DNA from: Candidatus Nitrososphaera gargensis Ga9.2
GTDB lineage: Archaea; Thermoproteota; Nitrososphaeria; Nitrososphaerales; Nitrososphaeraceae
Length of the DNA stretch: 64,000 nt
NCBI RefSeq assembly: GCF_000303155.1
Contig: NC_018719.1
Coordinates: forward strand, 1,674,001-1,738,000
Reading direction: 5' to 3'
In this document: positions 34,876 to 43,808 of the stretch, piece by piece
How positions within the stretch are numbered: position 1 is the stretch's first letter
Layout of the letters: each line of letters starts with the position of its first letter
Notes under the pieces: generated by a model
The model's database searches: none
The model's input: only the letters and a program-made list of their open reading frames with translations
What the model was told of the DNA's origin: nothing
Made by a program: the position numbers and the translations under genes

Positions 34876-35325
34876 ATGGGAAGGACGAAGGCGGCGAAAA
34901 GCGAAGGCGGCTCTCAGGAAGAGGGCCTGCCAAAGTGGGCAGAGGACGAGATAAAGTCTGCTCAGTTCGGCAAGCCCGAGACGATTACAAGGACAGGATA
35001 TATCCTCGATATTTACGAGAGCGACTTTAAAGTCGACATACAGGTGTACGAGCCGATGCCCGATGGCAGGACGATCGTTGAAGGCCTCGATGTTCCGAAG
35101 TCCATGAAGATATCTGATTTCATGAAGGGTTTTGTATACGAGTTCAAGGTAAAGGTGTTCACTGCGCCTCTAAGCGCCAAGGTAGTTGAGCTACTCAAGA
35201 CCAAGTTTGACCTTGACATGAAGGCGATCTACCGTTTCGAGCTGCAGGAGCTCCAGCTGATGGATGTCGAGTCTGACCTGCCAGCAGCCGCATCCTCGTC
35301 TGAAGATGGTGACGAGGAAGACTAA
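34876..35325 (+). CDS. Unknown conserved protein, 149 aa, acidic tail
   Basis: The start is ATG 34876 (MGRTKAAKSEGGS); a longer form from 34849 has an unlikely N-terminus. The core (residues 25-120) is beta-rich: RTGYILDIYESDFKVDIQVY, DGRTIVEGLDVPKSM, MKGFVYEFKVKVFT, YRFELQELQLMDV. An OB-like fold, as in small RNA polymerase or RNA-binding subunits, is possible but not shown. It ends in an acidic, disordered tail (SSSEDGDEED). It is divergent from cdvB and convergent with the flippase-like gene. I do not assign a function. Confidence 0.65.
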   Translation: MGRTKAAKSEGGSQEEGLPKWAEDEIKSAQFGKPETITRTGYILDIYESDFKVDIQVYEPMPDGRTIVEGLDVPKSMKISDFMKGFVYEFKVKVFTAPLSAKVVELLKTKFDLDMKAIYRFELQELQLMDVESDLPAAASSSEDGDEED

Positions 35326-35386
35326 CGATATAGCCGTCATCTGCCTGCCTACAAATCTAATAAATCACTGCATAGTAGTCCCTTTT

Positions 35387-36466
35387 TTATCTTGCCGCAT
35401 TGCCATCTTCTGGCTTGCTGCCAGGACTGTTCCCGGCAGCCGGCTGACCTAGGCTCGTGGTTGAAACCTTACCCAAAGCAAGCCGCATTATGGCGACCCA
35501 CATGATGACAAGCGGCACGTGGTATGTCGCAATGCGCCATGCGATTATCACGTTCAATCGTGGGTCACTCACCACGTCGCCCAGCTCCGGTATCCCGCTG
35601 AGGTTTGAAATATAGGCCCAGATCCCAAGCTCTGCAAGACCCGAGCCTCCTATCGTTATTGGAAGGCTGGCCACGGCGACTGACGCCGATGTAGCCATGA
35701 GCGAATCAAAAAACCCGATGTCTTCTGCAGTGTTTGCCAGCACCATGAATGACAGCCCGTGGAAGACGAACGCCATGAAGGTTATCGCCATTCCAATTGC
35801 AAACGTCCTGATCGCCTTTTTTGAGTTAAAGTTTTCCCGGCTCATCTTACACAGGTCGGCTATGGCAGTGTTTGTGGTGTTGACTAGGTTCTCGGCTTTC
35901 TCTTTTGAAAGGAATTTCTCTGCCAGCCTCTGCGAAAATGAAGGTAGGCGCAGGTTGCGCTTTGCCGAGAACAGCACCACCGCAAGCCACACTGCAAACG
36001 TCGGGATCGTTACTAGAATGATCCCGATGCCTGCTACGCTCCCGCCCTTGTAGATCGCAAATGCGCCTGCGATAAATGCAAGCATCGAGCCTACAAAGAC
36101 ATCCGCGATTATCTCCATGGTTGCCACCCATGCCGCCTTGCCAGCAGGCACGCCGTTCCTTGACAGCCACGCTATCCTGACGAATTCCCCTCCAACGTAT
36201 GACGGGGTGGTCTGTGTCACAAATTCTCCAGCCAGCCTTGCAGATATGGTCTTGCCCGTGGAACTGACATCGTAGCCGATGAAGCGCTTGATAAAGTACT
36301 TGAAGCGCACAGCCTGGAGCATGAACCGGGCGATCTCTGCCGCAGCCGAAGCCGCAAAAGGCACGAGCCCCACGGCAAAGACATCCTGCGGCGAGACATT
36401 GGTAGTAAGGAAGAGTATAATGAAAGGCACTATGCTCACAGGGATGGCAACAAGTCGCCAGTTCAA
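35387..36466 (-). CDS. Flippase-like membrane protein (LPG synthase TM / AglD-like family)
   Basis: A 359-residue protein with about eight membrane segments. The family pattern is seen in ARFMLQAVRFKYFIKRF, TPSYVGGEFVRIAWL, ASLPITIGGSGLAELGIW and the final helix with LVIMWVAIMR. Relatives (UPF0104) include bacterial lysyl-PG synthase membrane parts and archaeal AglD, which moves or modifies glycolipids. Here there is no extra catalytic domain. A role in lipid-linked sugar handling is likely. It is divergent from the GPN GTPase gene across about 75 bases. Confidence 0.85.
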   Translation of the reverse strand: MNWRLVAIPVSIVPFIILFLTTNVSPQDVFAVGLVPFAASAAAEIARFMLQAVRFKYFIKRFIGYDVSSTGKTISARLAGEFVTQTTPSYVGGEFVRIAWLSRNGVPAGKAAWVATMEIIADVFVGSMLAFIAGAFAIYKGGSVAGIGIILVTIPTFAVWLAVVLFSAKRNLRLPSFSQRLAEKFLSKEKAENLVNTTNTAIADLCKMSRENFNSKKAIRTFAIGMAITFMAFVFHGLSFMVLANTAEDIGFFDSLMATSASVAVASLPITIGGSGLAELGIWAYISNLSGIPELGDVVSDPRLNVIIAWRIATYHVPLVIMWVAIMRLALGKVSTTSLGQPAAGNSPGSKPEDGNAAR

Positions 36467-36539
36467 ATATAACGAATCTTCATGCGGTGCGGTACTATAA
36501 TAGTGTAAAGCAGATATACGCCATCCTCATGCTCCTTTG

Positions 36540-37298
36540 ATGACAGTGAACGCGATATTCATCACGGGCACGGCCGGGTCGGGAAAATCGCTCCTGACGT
36601 CGAGGCTGATCCAGTGGTACAGGGACAACAATGCGTACCCGATCGCGCTCAACCTTGACCCCGGTGCGGCCAGCCTGCCGTACGACCCTGACGTGGACGT
36701 CCGCGACCATATTGATATTGCCACCATTATGGAAAGCTATGGCCTCGGCCCCAATGGCTCGCTTGTCATGGCAAGCGACATGATAGCCACCAAGATCGAC
36801 GAGATCCAGAACGAGATCGACGAGCTGAACCCCGACTATGTCATCGTCGACACGCCTGGTCAGATAGAGCTGTTTGCATTTCGGGCAAGCGGCCCGTATT
36901 TTGTGGCCAGCATGCACGCAGACAACAAAGCCACGATATTTGCGTTTGACGGGATGCTCGTTTCGTCCCCGATCAACTTTGTGTCCATATCGCTCCTTGC
37001 TTCGTCGGTCAAGCTGCGGCTAAAGACCGCGCAGATAAATGTACTTACAAAGCGCGACCTTGTGATTGAAAAGCTAAAGAACATCATGGACTGGGCCGGC
37101 TCGCATACTGCGCTAGAGCATGCACTTGAAGGTGAGAAGGACGCCGAGTACTCACTTCTCAGCAAGGACTTGGCGCGCAGTATGAGCAAGGGAGGATTTG
37201 CCCCCGGCCTAGTCGCGGTTTCAAGCCTCACGATGAATGGCATGATCAACCTCGCAGCCGCGCTTGCGCGAACTCTTAATCTTGGAGAGGATGGCTAG
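36540..37298 (+). CDS. GPN-loop GTPase
   Basis: A 252-residue P-loop GTPase from ATG 36540; a TTG one codon earlier is possible. Motifs: P-loop ITGTAGSGKSLL, the Asp-rich LDPGAA switch, the diagnostic Gly-Pro-Asn in YGLGPNGSL, G3 VDTPGQIELF and G4-like LTKRDL. Eukaryotic Gpn proteins assist nuclear RNA polymerase assembly; archaeal ones are dimeric with unknown clients. It overlaps the reading frame of thrB at its end (ATG 37291 lies within the last codons), and the stop is at 37296-37298. Confidence 0.92.
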   Translation: MTVNAIFITGTAGSGKSLLTSRLIQWYRDNNAYPIALNLDPGAASLPYDPDVDVRDHIDIATIMESYGLGPNGSLVMASDMIATKIDEIQNEIDELNPDYVIVDTPGQIELFAFRASGPYFVASMHADNKATIFAFDGMLVSSPINFVSISLLASSVKLRLKTAQINVLTKRDLVIEKLKNIMDWAGSHTALEHALEGEKDAEYSLLSKDLARSMSKGGFAPGLVAVSSLTMNGMINLAAALARTLNLGEDG

Positions 37299-37299
37299 G

Positions 37300-38232
37300 A
37301 TGGCTGCGAAGTCCCGGACAGCCGTTGCGCCTTGCTCCACTGCAAATCTCGGCCCCGGCTACGACGTGTTTGGCCTTGCGCTGGACGCGCTCAAAGACAA
37401 GGTCGTGATAAAGGCATCATCAACAGCAGGCGATAGAAAAATAACGATCAAGAGCAGCGATCAGGCGATCCCAGCCGTAGCCGAATCCAACTCTGCCGGC
37501 TTGGTGGTAAAGAGCATGATGCGCGATTTCCATATCGGCGACGATATCGAGGTACAAGTCACAAAGGGCGTGCCGGCCGGCTATGGCATAGGCTCAAGCG
37601 CAGCTTCGGCAGCTGCAGCCGCGATAGCATTCAACGCGCTTTACAACTTGAAGATCGATAGGAACAGGCTTGTAGAATATGCGGCAGAAGGCGAGATTGC
37701 AAGCGCAGGCATAAAGCATTATGACAACGTCTCTGCCTCGTTGCTTGGAGGGTTCGTGATCGGATCCAAGGGCCAGTTTATCAGGATCGAGCCGCCGAGA
37801 GACCTCTTTCTTGTGGTGGCCGTGCCGCTCTCCATGCAGGTGCCTGAAAAAAAGACCGAAGTCGCAAGGAGCATCCTTCCAAAGGACGTGCCGCTCAAGA
37901 GCGTCGTACACAACGTTTCCGGCGCGGCCACAATCGTTGCAGGATTTGCGCTAAAGGACGTAGAAATGATAGCAAGGGGTATCGACGATGTCATTGTCGA
38001 GCCTGTAAGGAAGCACCTGATCCCCGGCTATGACAGTGTGAAGCAGAACGCGATGTCTGCAGGCGCGCTTGCCGTGACCATAAGCGGGGCAGGACCTTCA
38101 ATGATCGCTTTCTTGAAGACCTGCAAGAATGCAAACATGGTGGCCGCAGCAATGGCAAAAGGGTTTGAGGAAGCCGGCGTAAAGAGCAGGACGTTTGTAT
38201 GCCGGCCAAGCAGTGGCGCCCGTCTGGCGTAG
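37300..38232 (+). CDS. thrB: Homoserine kinase
   Basis: About 310 residues, a GHMP kinase that phosphorylates homoserine on the way to threonine. The start chosen is ATG 37300, because GGAGAGG at 37284-37290 lies nine bases upstream; ATG 37291 touches that site. Motifs: N-terminal VAPCSTANLGPGYDVFGLAL, the ATP loop PAGYGIGSSAASAAAA, and the C-terminal VTISGAGPSMIAFL. It is translationally close to the GPN GTPase (one base between stop and start). Confidence 0.93.
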   Translation: MAAKSRTAVAPCSTANLGPGYDVFGLALDALKDKVVIKASSTAGDRKITIKSSDQAIPAVAESNSAGLVVKSMMRDFHIGDDIEVQVTKGVPAGYGIGSSAASAAAAAIAFNALYNLKIDRNRLVEYAAEGEIASAGIKHYDNVSASLLGGFVIGSKGQFIRIEPPRDLFLVVAVPLSMQVPEKKTEVARSILPKDVPLKSVVHNVSGAATIVAGFALKDVEMIARGIDDVIVEPVRKHLIPGYDSVKQNAMSAGALAVTISGAGPSMIAFLKTCKNANMVAAAMAKGFEEAGVKSRTFVCRPSSGARLA

Positions 38233-38237
38233 TACGG

Positions 38238-39095
38238 TTACTTTTTGCCCTTGTTGAGAAATGCAGACATCATTTTTTGCCGGTCTTCGTGGGCAAAGCA
38301 GAGCGCCCAGCCGTAGATCTCCAGCCTCAGCCCCGTCTCAAGGTCTGAGTCCATTCCCCTGTTTATCAACATCTTGCTTACCTTGACCGCTACAAAGCTG
38401 TTCTTTGTTATCTCTTTTGCAAGAGCAAGGCACTCGTCCATCAGCTTCTTGTTCAATATTTTTGCCACTTCGGCGGCCCTTTCCTTCTCCTTGGCAGGAT
38501 CACCCTTTACTTCTGGCGGCACCTTGTCGTCAGGTCCCAGACTCACGACCTTGTTGACAAGCCCGATCTGGTGGGCTTCGTCTGCGGTTATCATTTTCCC
38601 TGTGAATATCATCTCCTTTGCCTTTGCCGGCCCCACAAGCCGCATGAGGCGCTGGGTTCCGCCCCACCCAGGAGGGATGCCTATCGTGACTTCGGGCTGC
38701 CCGATTTTGGCGTTGCTTGACGCTATGCGTATGTCGCACGCCATCGCAAGCTCGCAGCCTCCACCAAGCGCAAAGCCATTGACTGCCGCAATGACTGGCT
38801 TTTCTAGCCGTTCTATCTTGTTAATCACAGCCTGAGCTGAAGTCGCGTACCGTTCCGCCTGCATCGGCTCGATGTTGACCATGTAGGAAATGTCGGCGCC
38901 CGCGCAGAAAGAGCGCTCGCCGGCGCCGGTGATAATGACAACCTTGACGCTTTCGTCAGCTACAAGGATGTCAATAGTCTTTGAAAGTTCGGCTATCACA
39001 TCGACGTTCATGGCGTTCAGCGCCTCCGGCCTGTTTATCCTCACTATTGCAATGTCGCCCTGTGGTTCAAGCTGAATGTACTTCATGGTAGACAT
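38238..39095 (-). CDS. Enoyl-CoA hydratase/crotonase; candidate 3-hydroxypropionyl-CoA dehydratase / crotonyl-CoA hydratase
   Basis: About 285 residues from ATG 39095; in-frame starts at 39140 and 39086 exist. It is a crotonase-fold hydratase: the oxyanion segments FCAGADISYM and NGFALGGGCELAMACDI, and both catalytic Glu residues, in GGGCELA and in GQPEVTIGIPPGWGGTQRL. A 25-residue polar insert (GPDDKVPPEVKGDPAKEKE) follows the core. In thaumarchaea a crotonase of this kind acts twice in the 3-hydroxypropionate/4-hydroxybutyrate carbon-fixation cycle. Assignment to that step is by analogy. It is convergent with thrB and divergent from the ureohydrolase. Confidence 0.88.
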   Translation of the reverse strand: MSTMKYIQLEPQGDIAIVRINRPEALNAMNVDVIAELSKTIDILVADESVKVVIITGAGERSFCAGADISYMVNIEPMQAERYATSAQAVINKIERLEKPVIAAVNGFALGGGCELAMACDIRIASSNAKIGQPEVTIGIPPGWGGTQRLMRLVGPAKAKEMIFTGKMITADEAHQIGLVNKVVSLGPDDKVPPEVKGDPAKEKERAAEVAKILNKKLMDECLALAKEITKNSFVAVKVSKMLINRGMDSDLETGLRLEIYGWALCFAHEDRQKMMSAFLNKGKK

Positions 39096-39183
39096 GGTGA
39101 GGGTAGGCAGCATTCTTTTCAATAAAATCTTATTGGTCACAAGCAGGCTATGGTTAAAAGCAGGCTACCCCTGATTGCTATGC

Positions 39184-40041
39184 GTGGTTCGGCTCCAGCG
39201 GTCCAATACGGACAAGATAGAAGACGCAGACATTATCGTGATAGGCGTACCTGACGAGTCCAAGTCGCACGCCAAGCGCAAGGGCACCAGCAGGGCGCCA
39301 GACGTTCTGAGGATAGCTTCAAACGAGTCTGAATTTTTCGAGCGCGGTGGCAAGCGGATCCCGACGTTCCCAATGCGTGGAACGTTTGAGCACAAGCGCA
39401 TATTTGATGCAGGAAACGTCGCAAGCAAGCAAGAGCTGCGCAAGATGGTTTCAGACATTGTTTCACGCGGCAAGCTGCCGGTAATGATAGGAGGAGACCA
39501 CTCGCTCACCACAGAAACGCTGCATGCCGCGTCAGGCGCCCTTGGTAAAAAGCTCTCGCTTTTGTATTTTGATGCCCATCCCGACTTTGTGTCGTCCACA
39601 AGGAACTATTACGGGTCGGTACTGACTGATTCTGCGCAATCACTCAACCTGCGCAAGAGCGTGCTGATAGGAACCAGGGCAGCAGAGCCGGAAGAGATTG
39701 AAAATGCAAAGGTCGCGGGGTTAAAGATCGTAAACCCGCTGGACGTGGTCGAGCTTGGGGTAAAAAGAATAGCGCAGATGATAAAGACGCGCACTGCAGG
39801 ATCCAAGACATACATTTCAGTGGACCTTGACTGTGTCGACCCGGCGTCTGCCCCTGGGGTTTCAGTTCCCTCGCCTGCCGGGCTTGCAGCCATCGACCTG
39901 ATCTACCTGCTTAACAGCATCATAAGCGGCGGGAACGTCATCGGGATCGACATCGTAGAACTTACTCCAGATTATGACGTAAATGGCATGACTGCCGCGC
40001 TTGCAGCAAGAATACTGTCAGAATGCATCGCGTCAGTTTAG
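39184..40041 (+). CDS. Agmatinase/arginase-family ureohydrolase
   Basis: About 285 residues from GTG 39184; TTG 39175 is an alternative. It has the complete binuclear manganese site: GGDHSLT, YFDAHPD and SVDLDCVDPASAPGV. In this family the enzyme releases urea or a similar product from guanidino compounds. The substrate (agmatine, arginine or another) cannot be read from the motifs. Urea formed could serve as ammonia source in an ammonia oxidiser, which is inference. The 3' end overlaps the convergent response-regulator gene by nine bases. Confidence 0.9.
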   Translation: MVRLQRSNTDKIEDADIIVIGVPDESKSHAKRKGTSRAPDVLRIASNESEFFERGGKRIPTFPMRGTFEHKRIFDAGNVASKQELRKMVSDIVSRGKLPVMIGGDHSLTTETLHAASGALGKKLSLLYFDAHPDFVSSTRNYYGSVLTDSAQSLNLRKSVLIGTRAAEPEEIENAKVAGLKIVNPLDVVELGVKRIAQMIKTRTAGSKTYISVDLDCVDPASAPGVSVPSPAGLAAIDLIYLLNSIISGGNVIGIDIVELTPDYDVNGMTAALAARILSECIASV

Positions 40042-40410
40042 AGCCTTCTGCACTCTGTCCAGCAATACTCTCATGCTCACCGGCTTGATCATGATATCCA
40101 CGATACAGTTATTTGACTTTAGCTCATCCACCTTCTCCCTCTCAAGATCATACGCGCTCAGCAGGATCGTTCTTGCGTTGCCCAGATCGCGTATCTTGCA
40201 GGCAATGTCATCGCCAGTGCTATCTCCAAGCCGATAATCAAGCAGTACAACGTTGATGTTTTTGCTCCGCAGCATGTGATCCGTGTATTTTTCTATGCAT
40301 GCCCTGCCTGAGCTGGCAGTCAGCACGTTGTAATGTTTTTTCAGTGCTGCGGCATACATGGTGAGCAGGTCTGCTTCGTCATCGCAGACTAGCACCGTTG
40401 GCTTCTCCAT
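40033..40410 (-). CDS. Single-domain response regulator
   Basis: A 125-residue CheY-like receiver with no output domain. Acidic pocket VLVCDDEADLL, phospho-acceptor Asp in VVLLDYRLGD, switch Ser in TILLSAYD and Lys in IMIKPVSM are all present. The divergent sensor kinase begins 106 bases away, so they are probably partners, read from one shared intergenic region. Output must come from protein contacts. Confidence 0.92.
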   Translation of the reverse strand: MEKPTVLVCDDEADLLTMYAAALKKHYNVLTASSGRACIEKYTDHMLRSKNINVVLLDYRLGDSTGDDIACKIRDLGNARTILLSAYDLEREKVDELKSNNCIVDIMIKPVSMRVLLDRVQKALN

Positions 40411-40516
40411 TACTTCATTCTATGCACAAGACTCTGTTCTATATAAACAGGATTAAGTAAAATCTTCTATAAAGAAGCATAAGGTCGAATTTATTTACGT
40501 CTACAGGGGTTGATGA

Positions 40517-42304
40517 TTGCACGTGAGCAGCAAGAGGACATTTTCAAAAAACAGCATCGCATTGCTGGTTTTGACGGGCGCGATTGCAGTGTCGCTGTCG
40601 TTGGCATCGTTCCAGTATTCGAATTTCACCGCAAACGAGATACTAAAGATCGCCAGCGACAATGTCAGGTCAAACGCAAGGATCCAAGTGAACGACCTTG
40701 AAAGCGTGCTGGTGCACAGGCTGGATTCTGTCACGTCAAATCTCGAAGTGATCTCCAAGGCCCGCTCGGTGCAGAGCAACGAATTTGAGCGCGGACAGGC
40801 GCTATTCAATGCTGCTCAGGATTCTACCGCCAACCTGACAAATTTTTACATGTGGCTTGACGGCGAAGGCAGGATCGTATGGCTCAGCAACATAAACCAG
40901 ACAGCCTACGAGCAGTTCAGGGGAACGGACCTGAGCCAGAGAGCGTATTTCATTGAAGCAAGGAACAGGCAGGACGGCGCTTACTACAGCAGCGCCATAG
41001 ATTCTAATGACAACATTACAAGAATATACATATCCTATCCAATCCTTGGCACGAGTGGAGAATTCATAGGGGCAGCCGTGGCAGGGATAAGGGTTGACAC
41101 CTTTGGGATGTCGCTCCAGGACCAGCTGTCGCCAGAAACGCAGAGCTCGGTGGGCATGACAGACAGAAGCGGCATGATATTATATTCTGAGTCAAGCGAG
41201 TTAATAGGCAAAGACGTTTTTGGCCCAGAATTCCAGTCGCTCCTGCTGCCGGGGCTGAAGGATTCTTTTAACAGGTTCCTGACCGAGTCGCTTCAGGGGC
41301 AATCGGGCATACAGGACTTTACTGTCGGAAACGCCACATACAGCATAGCGTACGAGCCCATAATTATCGGGGGTGAGCAGTTTGGCACTCTTTATGTGGT
41401 GACGCCACACCAGTTTGCCGACAACGTCAGAGCTCTGGCAGACCAACAGAGGGACTTTAGCTCCGTCATGGTGATCGTGATTGGAGTTGCAGCCATTGGC
41501 GTAGCGGCGCTTGTGCTGGCATGGAACTCTAGGCTGGAAAGAGTGGTTGCCGCAAGAACGTCGGAGCTGAAATTAAAGACCGACGAACTAAAGAGATCGT
41601 ACGATTCCCTCGCCGCTGCCAACGAGCAGCTCAAGGTGCATGATAGGCTGCAAAAGGAATTCATCAATGTCGCCGCGCACGAGCTCCGGACCCCGACGCA
41701 GGCGATCCTGGGGTATGCAGAGCTCCTGCAGATGAGCCCAGAGGACAGGGACGAGATGATCAGGGCAATATACCGCAACTCTGTCCGGCTCCAGCGGCTG
41801 ACAAGCGACATACTGGATGTTACAAGGATAGAAAGCGAGGCATTCAAGATCGACAAAGAAAGGTTCAACCTCAAAGACGTGATACTTGGCGCAATACAGG
41901 ATGCCAAGAACCAGCTGCCTGATGGCAGAATCGAGTTCGTGTACGAGCCGACCGATATCTACGTGCACGCCGACAGGGGCAGGATAACTCAGGTCATATC
42001 AAACTTGCTTGATAACGCGGCCAAGTTCACCAAGCGGGGCACGATTACGGTGTCGACTGAAAACAAGAACGGCCAGGCCGTTGTGAGCGTTCAGGACACG
42101 GGCAGTGGTATCGACAGCGACATTATGCCGCGGCTCTTTAGCAAGTTTGCCAGCAAGTCGGACAAGGGGACCGGCCTTGGGTTGTTCATCTCAAGAAGCA
42201 TAATAGAGGCGCATGATGGAAGAATCTGGTGTACAAACAACAGCGATGGCAAGGGCGCCACATTTGCATTCAGCCTGCCGCTGTCGTCATCATCACAGAC
42301 CTAA
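40517..42304 (+). CDS. Membrane histidine kinase with Cache-like sensor
   Basis: A 595-residue sensor kinase; start TTG 40517 or GTG 40523. Membrane segment 1 is near residues 12-34 and segment 2 near 315-337. Between them lies a double-Cache-type extracytoplasmic domain of about 280 residues (LTNFYMWLDGEGRIVWLSN, GTDLSQRAYFIEA, YISYPILGTSGEFIGAAVAG). A short coiled coil leads to the H-box VAAHELRTP (His388), then N-, G1- and G2-boxes (SNLLDNAAKF, DTGSGID, GTGLGLF). Such domains bind small organic or amino-type ligands. The divergent response regulator is the likely partner. Confidence 0.92.
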   Translation: MHVSSKRTFSKNSIALLVLTGAIAVSLSLASFQYSNFTANEILKIASDNVRSNARIQVNDLESVLVHRLDSVTSNLEVISKARSVQSNEFERGQALFNAAQDSTANLTNFYMWLDGEGRIVWLSNINQTAYEQFRGTDLSQRAYFIEARNRQDGAYYSSAIDSNDNITRIYISYPILGTSGEFIGAAVAGIRVDTFGMSLQDQLSPETQSSVGMTDRSGMILYSESSELIGKDVFGPEFQSLLLPGLKDSFNRFLTESLQGQSGIQDFTVGNATYSIAYEPIIIGGEQFGTLYVVTPHQFADNVRALADQQRDFSSVMVIVIGVAAIGVAALVLAWNSRLERVVAARTSELKLKTDELKRSYDSLAAANEQLKVHDRLQKEFINVAAHELRTPTQAILGYAELLQMSPEDRDEMIRAIYRNSVRLQRLTSDILDVTRIESEAFKIDKERFNLKDVILGAIQDAKNQLPDGRIEFVYEPTDIYVHADRGRITQVISNLLDNAAKFTKRGTITVSTENKNGQAVVSVQDTGSGIDSDIMPRLFSKFASKSDKGTGLGLFISRSIIEAHDGRIWCTNNSDGKGATFAFSLPLSSSSQT

Positions 42305-42562
42305 CCCGGTGTTGAACGACTGGGTTTTACTCTTATTGTTTACCTGTTGAGTTAGCTTGCTCAGGCTCGCCATGATCTCGGCTTCTTGCGTAGAGTATAT
42401 CTTTTGGTCGATGACACCGGCTTCATAGTCTGACATCAGCTTTAGCAGCCTTGCCTTGAGCACCCTCGCCTGCTCGCGTACCTCCTGCTCGTAGGCTAGG
42501 CTATTGCAATGCTGCAATATTGCGTCAAGCGTCAGTTTCATGATAATGAGTTCCAGTATCAT
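42293..42562 (-). CDS. GvpG-like gas vesicle accessory protein
   Basis: An 89-residue helical protein. The part AYEQEVREQARVLKARLLKLMSDYEAGVIDQKIYSTQEAEIMASLSKL matches the shape of GvpG: a short helix pair with a Tyr-Glu-x-Gly-x-Ile stretch. An inner ATG at 42541 (MKLTLDAIL) is an alternative start. It is the last gene of the gvp run, six bases after gvpF/L. The C-terminal tail is Asn/Ser-rich. The 3' end overlaps the convergent sensor-kinase gene by 12 bases. The assignment rests on both sequence shape and context. Confidence 0.7.
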   Translation of the reverse strand: MILELIIMKLTLDAILQHCNSLAYEQEVREQARVLKARLLKLMSDYEAGVIDQKIYSTQEAEIMASLSKLTQQVNNKSKTQSFNTGLGL

Positions 42563-42568
42563 GCCACA

Positions 42569-43315
42569 TCAACAGAATGAGTACGGCGCCCAAGGCCCGC
42601 TCCGGTGCAGTGTCATTATTCCCTCCTTTTCAAACCTCTCTCTCAGCTCTTTTACCTTGGCGTCAAAGATCTGTATTTTGTTCCTTTCTACAAGGTATGC
42701 TGCGTTTAGCACGATCTCGGCAACGTCATTTTTCAGTAGTCGCTTGTCGACTGCCACCTCTGCAAGCGAGTCGTTTATCTCGCCAACCATCTTGTCTATC
42801 TTCATCAGCGTCTCATTTTTTACGGCGTCTTCCAGCCTCAGCTTCAAAAAGTATGACGTGCCGGGCTTAGCAGATGAGATCTCTTGCTTTATCTTCCTTA
42901 TCTCCTCAGAAGACTGCTCGGCCTGCTCCCTGATCTTTTTCAGGCTCGACTTGTTGAGAAGCACCTTGATCCCTATCTCGTCCTTGCCCCGGAGGCTTGT
43001 CAGCTTGGCATGGTAGTCCTTGTACGAGCTGGCAAGGAGTTTCTTTATCCCTGCTTCGTTTTTCAGTATCACCCCGAACCTGACTGGGAGCACCGTATTG
43101 GCTTCCCGCGCAGCCTCGACCACTCGCTGATGCGCAACAATGTCGTTCAAGTTAGATTCCATCTGTTTGAACGGGATTGTGCTGACCACTGCTGCAATGT
43201 CCTTGTAGTAGATGGTGTAGACAGTGTTTTCCCCGATGCCGATGTTGCCAAAGTTGCCGATCGGTCTTTTCTCTTCCCAATCTATGATGCAATAGATGTA
43301 TCTGCCGTCCACCAT
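42569..43315 (-). CDS. gvpL: Gas vesicle protein GvpF/GvpL
   Basis: A 248-residue protein of the GvpF/L family, accessory proteins thought to bind GvpA and start vesicle assembly. Typical features: N-terminal YIYCIIDWEE, the AAVVSTIPF strand, LNDIVAHQRVVEAAREANTVLPVRFGVI, and the C-terminal LHRSGPWAPYSF, close to the family end SGPWPPYNF. It starts at ATG 43315, ten bases after the GvpK gene. Only one F/L-type gene is present where haloarchaea have two. Confidence 0.92.
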   Translation of the reverse strand: MVDGRYIYCIIDWEEKRPIGNFGNIGIGENTVYTIYYKDIAAVVSTIPFKQMESNLNDIVAHQRVVEAAREANTVLPVRFGVILKNEAGIKKLLASSYKDYHAKLTSLRGKDEIGIKVLLNKSSLKKIREQAEQSSEEIRKIKQEISSAKPGTSYFLKLRLEDAVKNETLMKIDKMVGEINDSLAEVAVDKRLLKNDVAEIVLNAAYLVERNKIQIFDAKVKELRERFEKEGIMTLHRSGPWAPYSFC

Positions 43316-43325
43316 CTCTCCATCA

Positions 43326-43808
43326 CTATTTCTTTGCGGTCAGCGTGGCGAGCAGCCGTAGGGTTGCAAGGTCGACGCCGGCCACCACAAGAGTCACATC
43401 GCCGGCGATCACAGTCCCCTGATCTATGAGCTTGTCAACCACGTCAACAATCGTCACCTGCCTTTGGTTTTCCGACTGCTGTTGGAACCTTATGCTAAGC
43501 TCCTCAGGCTTGACTCCAAACTTGTCTGCAATGTCGGCTGTCCTCTCCCTTATCTGCATAAACGCAAGCCCGAGCCTCTCCACCTCCTCGGCTGTCAGGG
43601 TACCGGATTCGACCCTTCTGACAGCCTGCCTCTCAAGGATATCAGTCATAGTCTGAACAAGCGTTAGCACCAGCTTTGCCAAGCCGTGCTGCAGCTTTTC
43701 AGCGTCCGGCCCCTCAGGCTTTTTTTCAAGTGCAAGCAAAATGTTGTTGTTATTGTTGCTATCAACGCTACTGGTATCCAAGCTCTTTCTTGCCACCTCC
43801 TCCAACAA
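43326..43808 (-). CDS. gvpK: GvpK fused to a GvpA/GvpS-like domain
   Basis: About 160 residues from TTG 43808; TTG 43781 and a GTG between them are alternatives. Residues 12-22 contain an Asn run. Residues 35-107 are GvpK (LVLTLVQTMTDILERQAVRR, ESGTLTAEEVERLGLAFMQI). Residues 119-157 (TIVDVVDKLIDQGTVIAGDV, then TLVVAGVDLATLRLL) are a GvpA/J/S-type segment with the Asp-Lys-Leu...Gly-Thr-Val-Ile pattern. Thus two usually separate gas-vesicle proteins are fused. The start of the gene lies inside the end of the GvpJ/M-like gene (41-base overlap). Confidence 0.85.
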   Translation of the reverse strand: MLEEVARKSLDTSSVDSNNNNNILLALEKKPEGPDAEKLQHGLAKLVLTLVQTMTDILERQAVRRVESGTLTAEEVERLGLAFMQIRERTADIADKFGVKPEELSIRFQQQSENQRQVTIVDVVDKLIDQGTVIAGDVTLVVAGVDLATLRLLATLTAKK

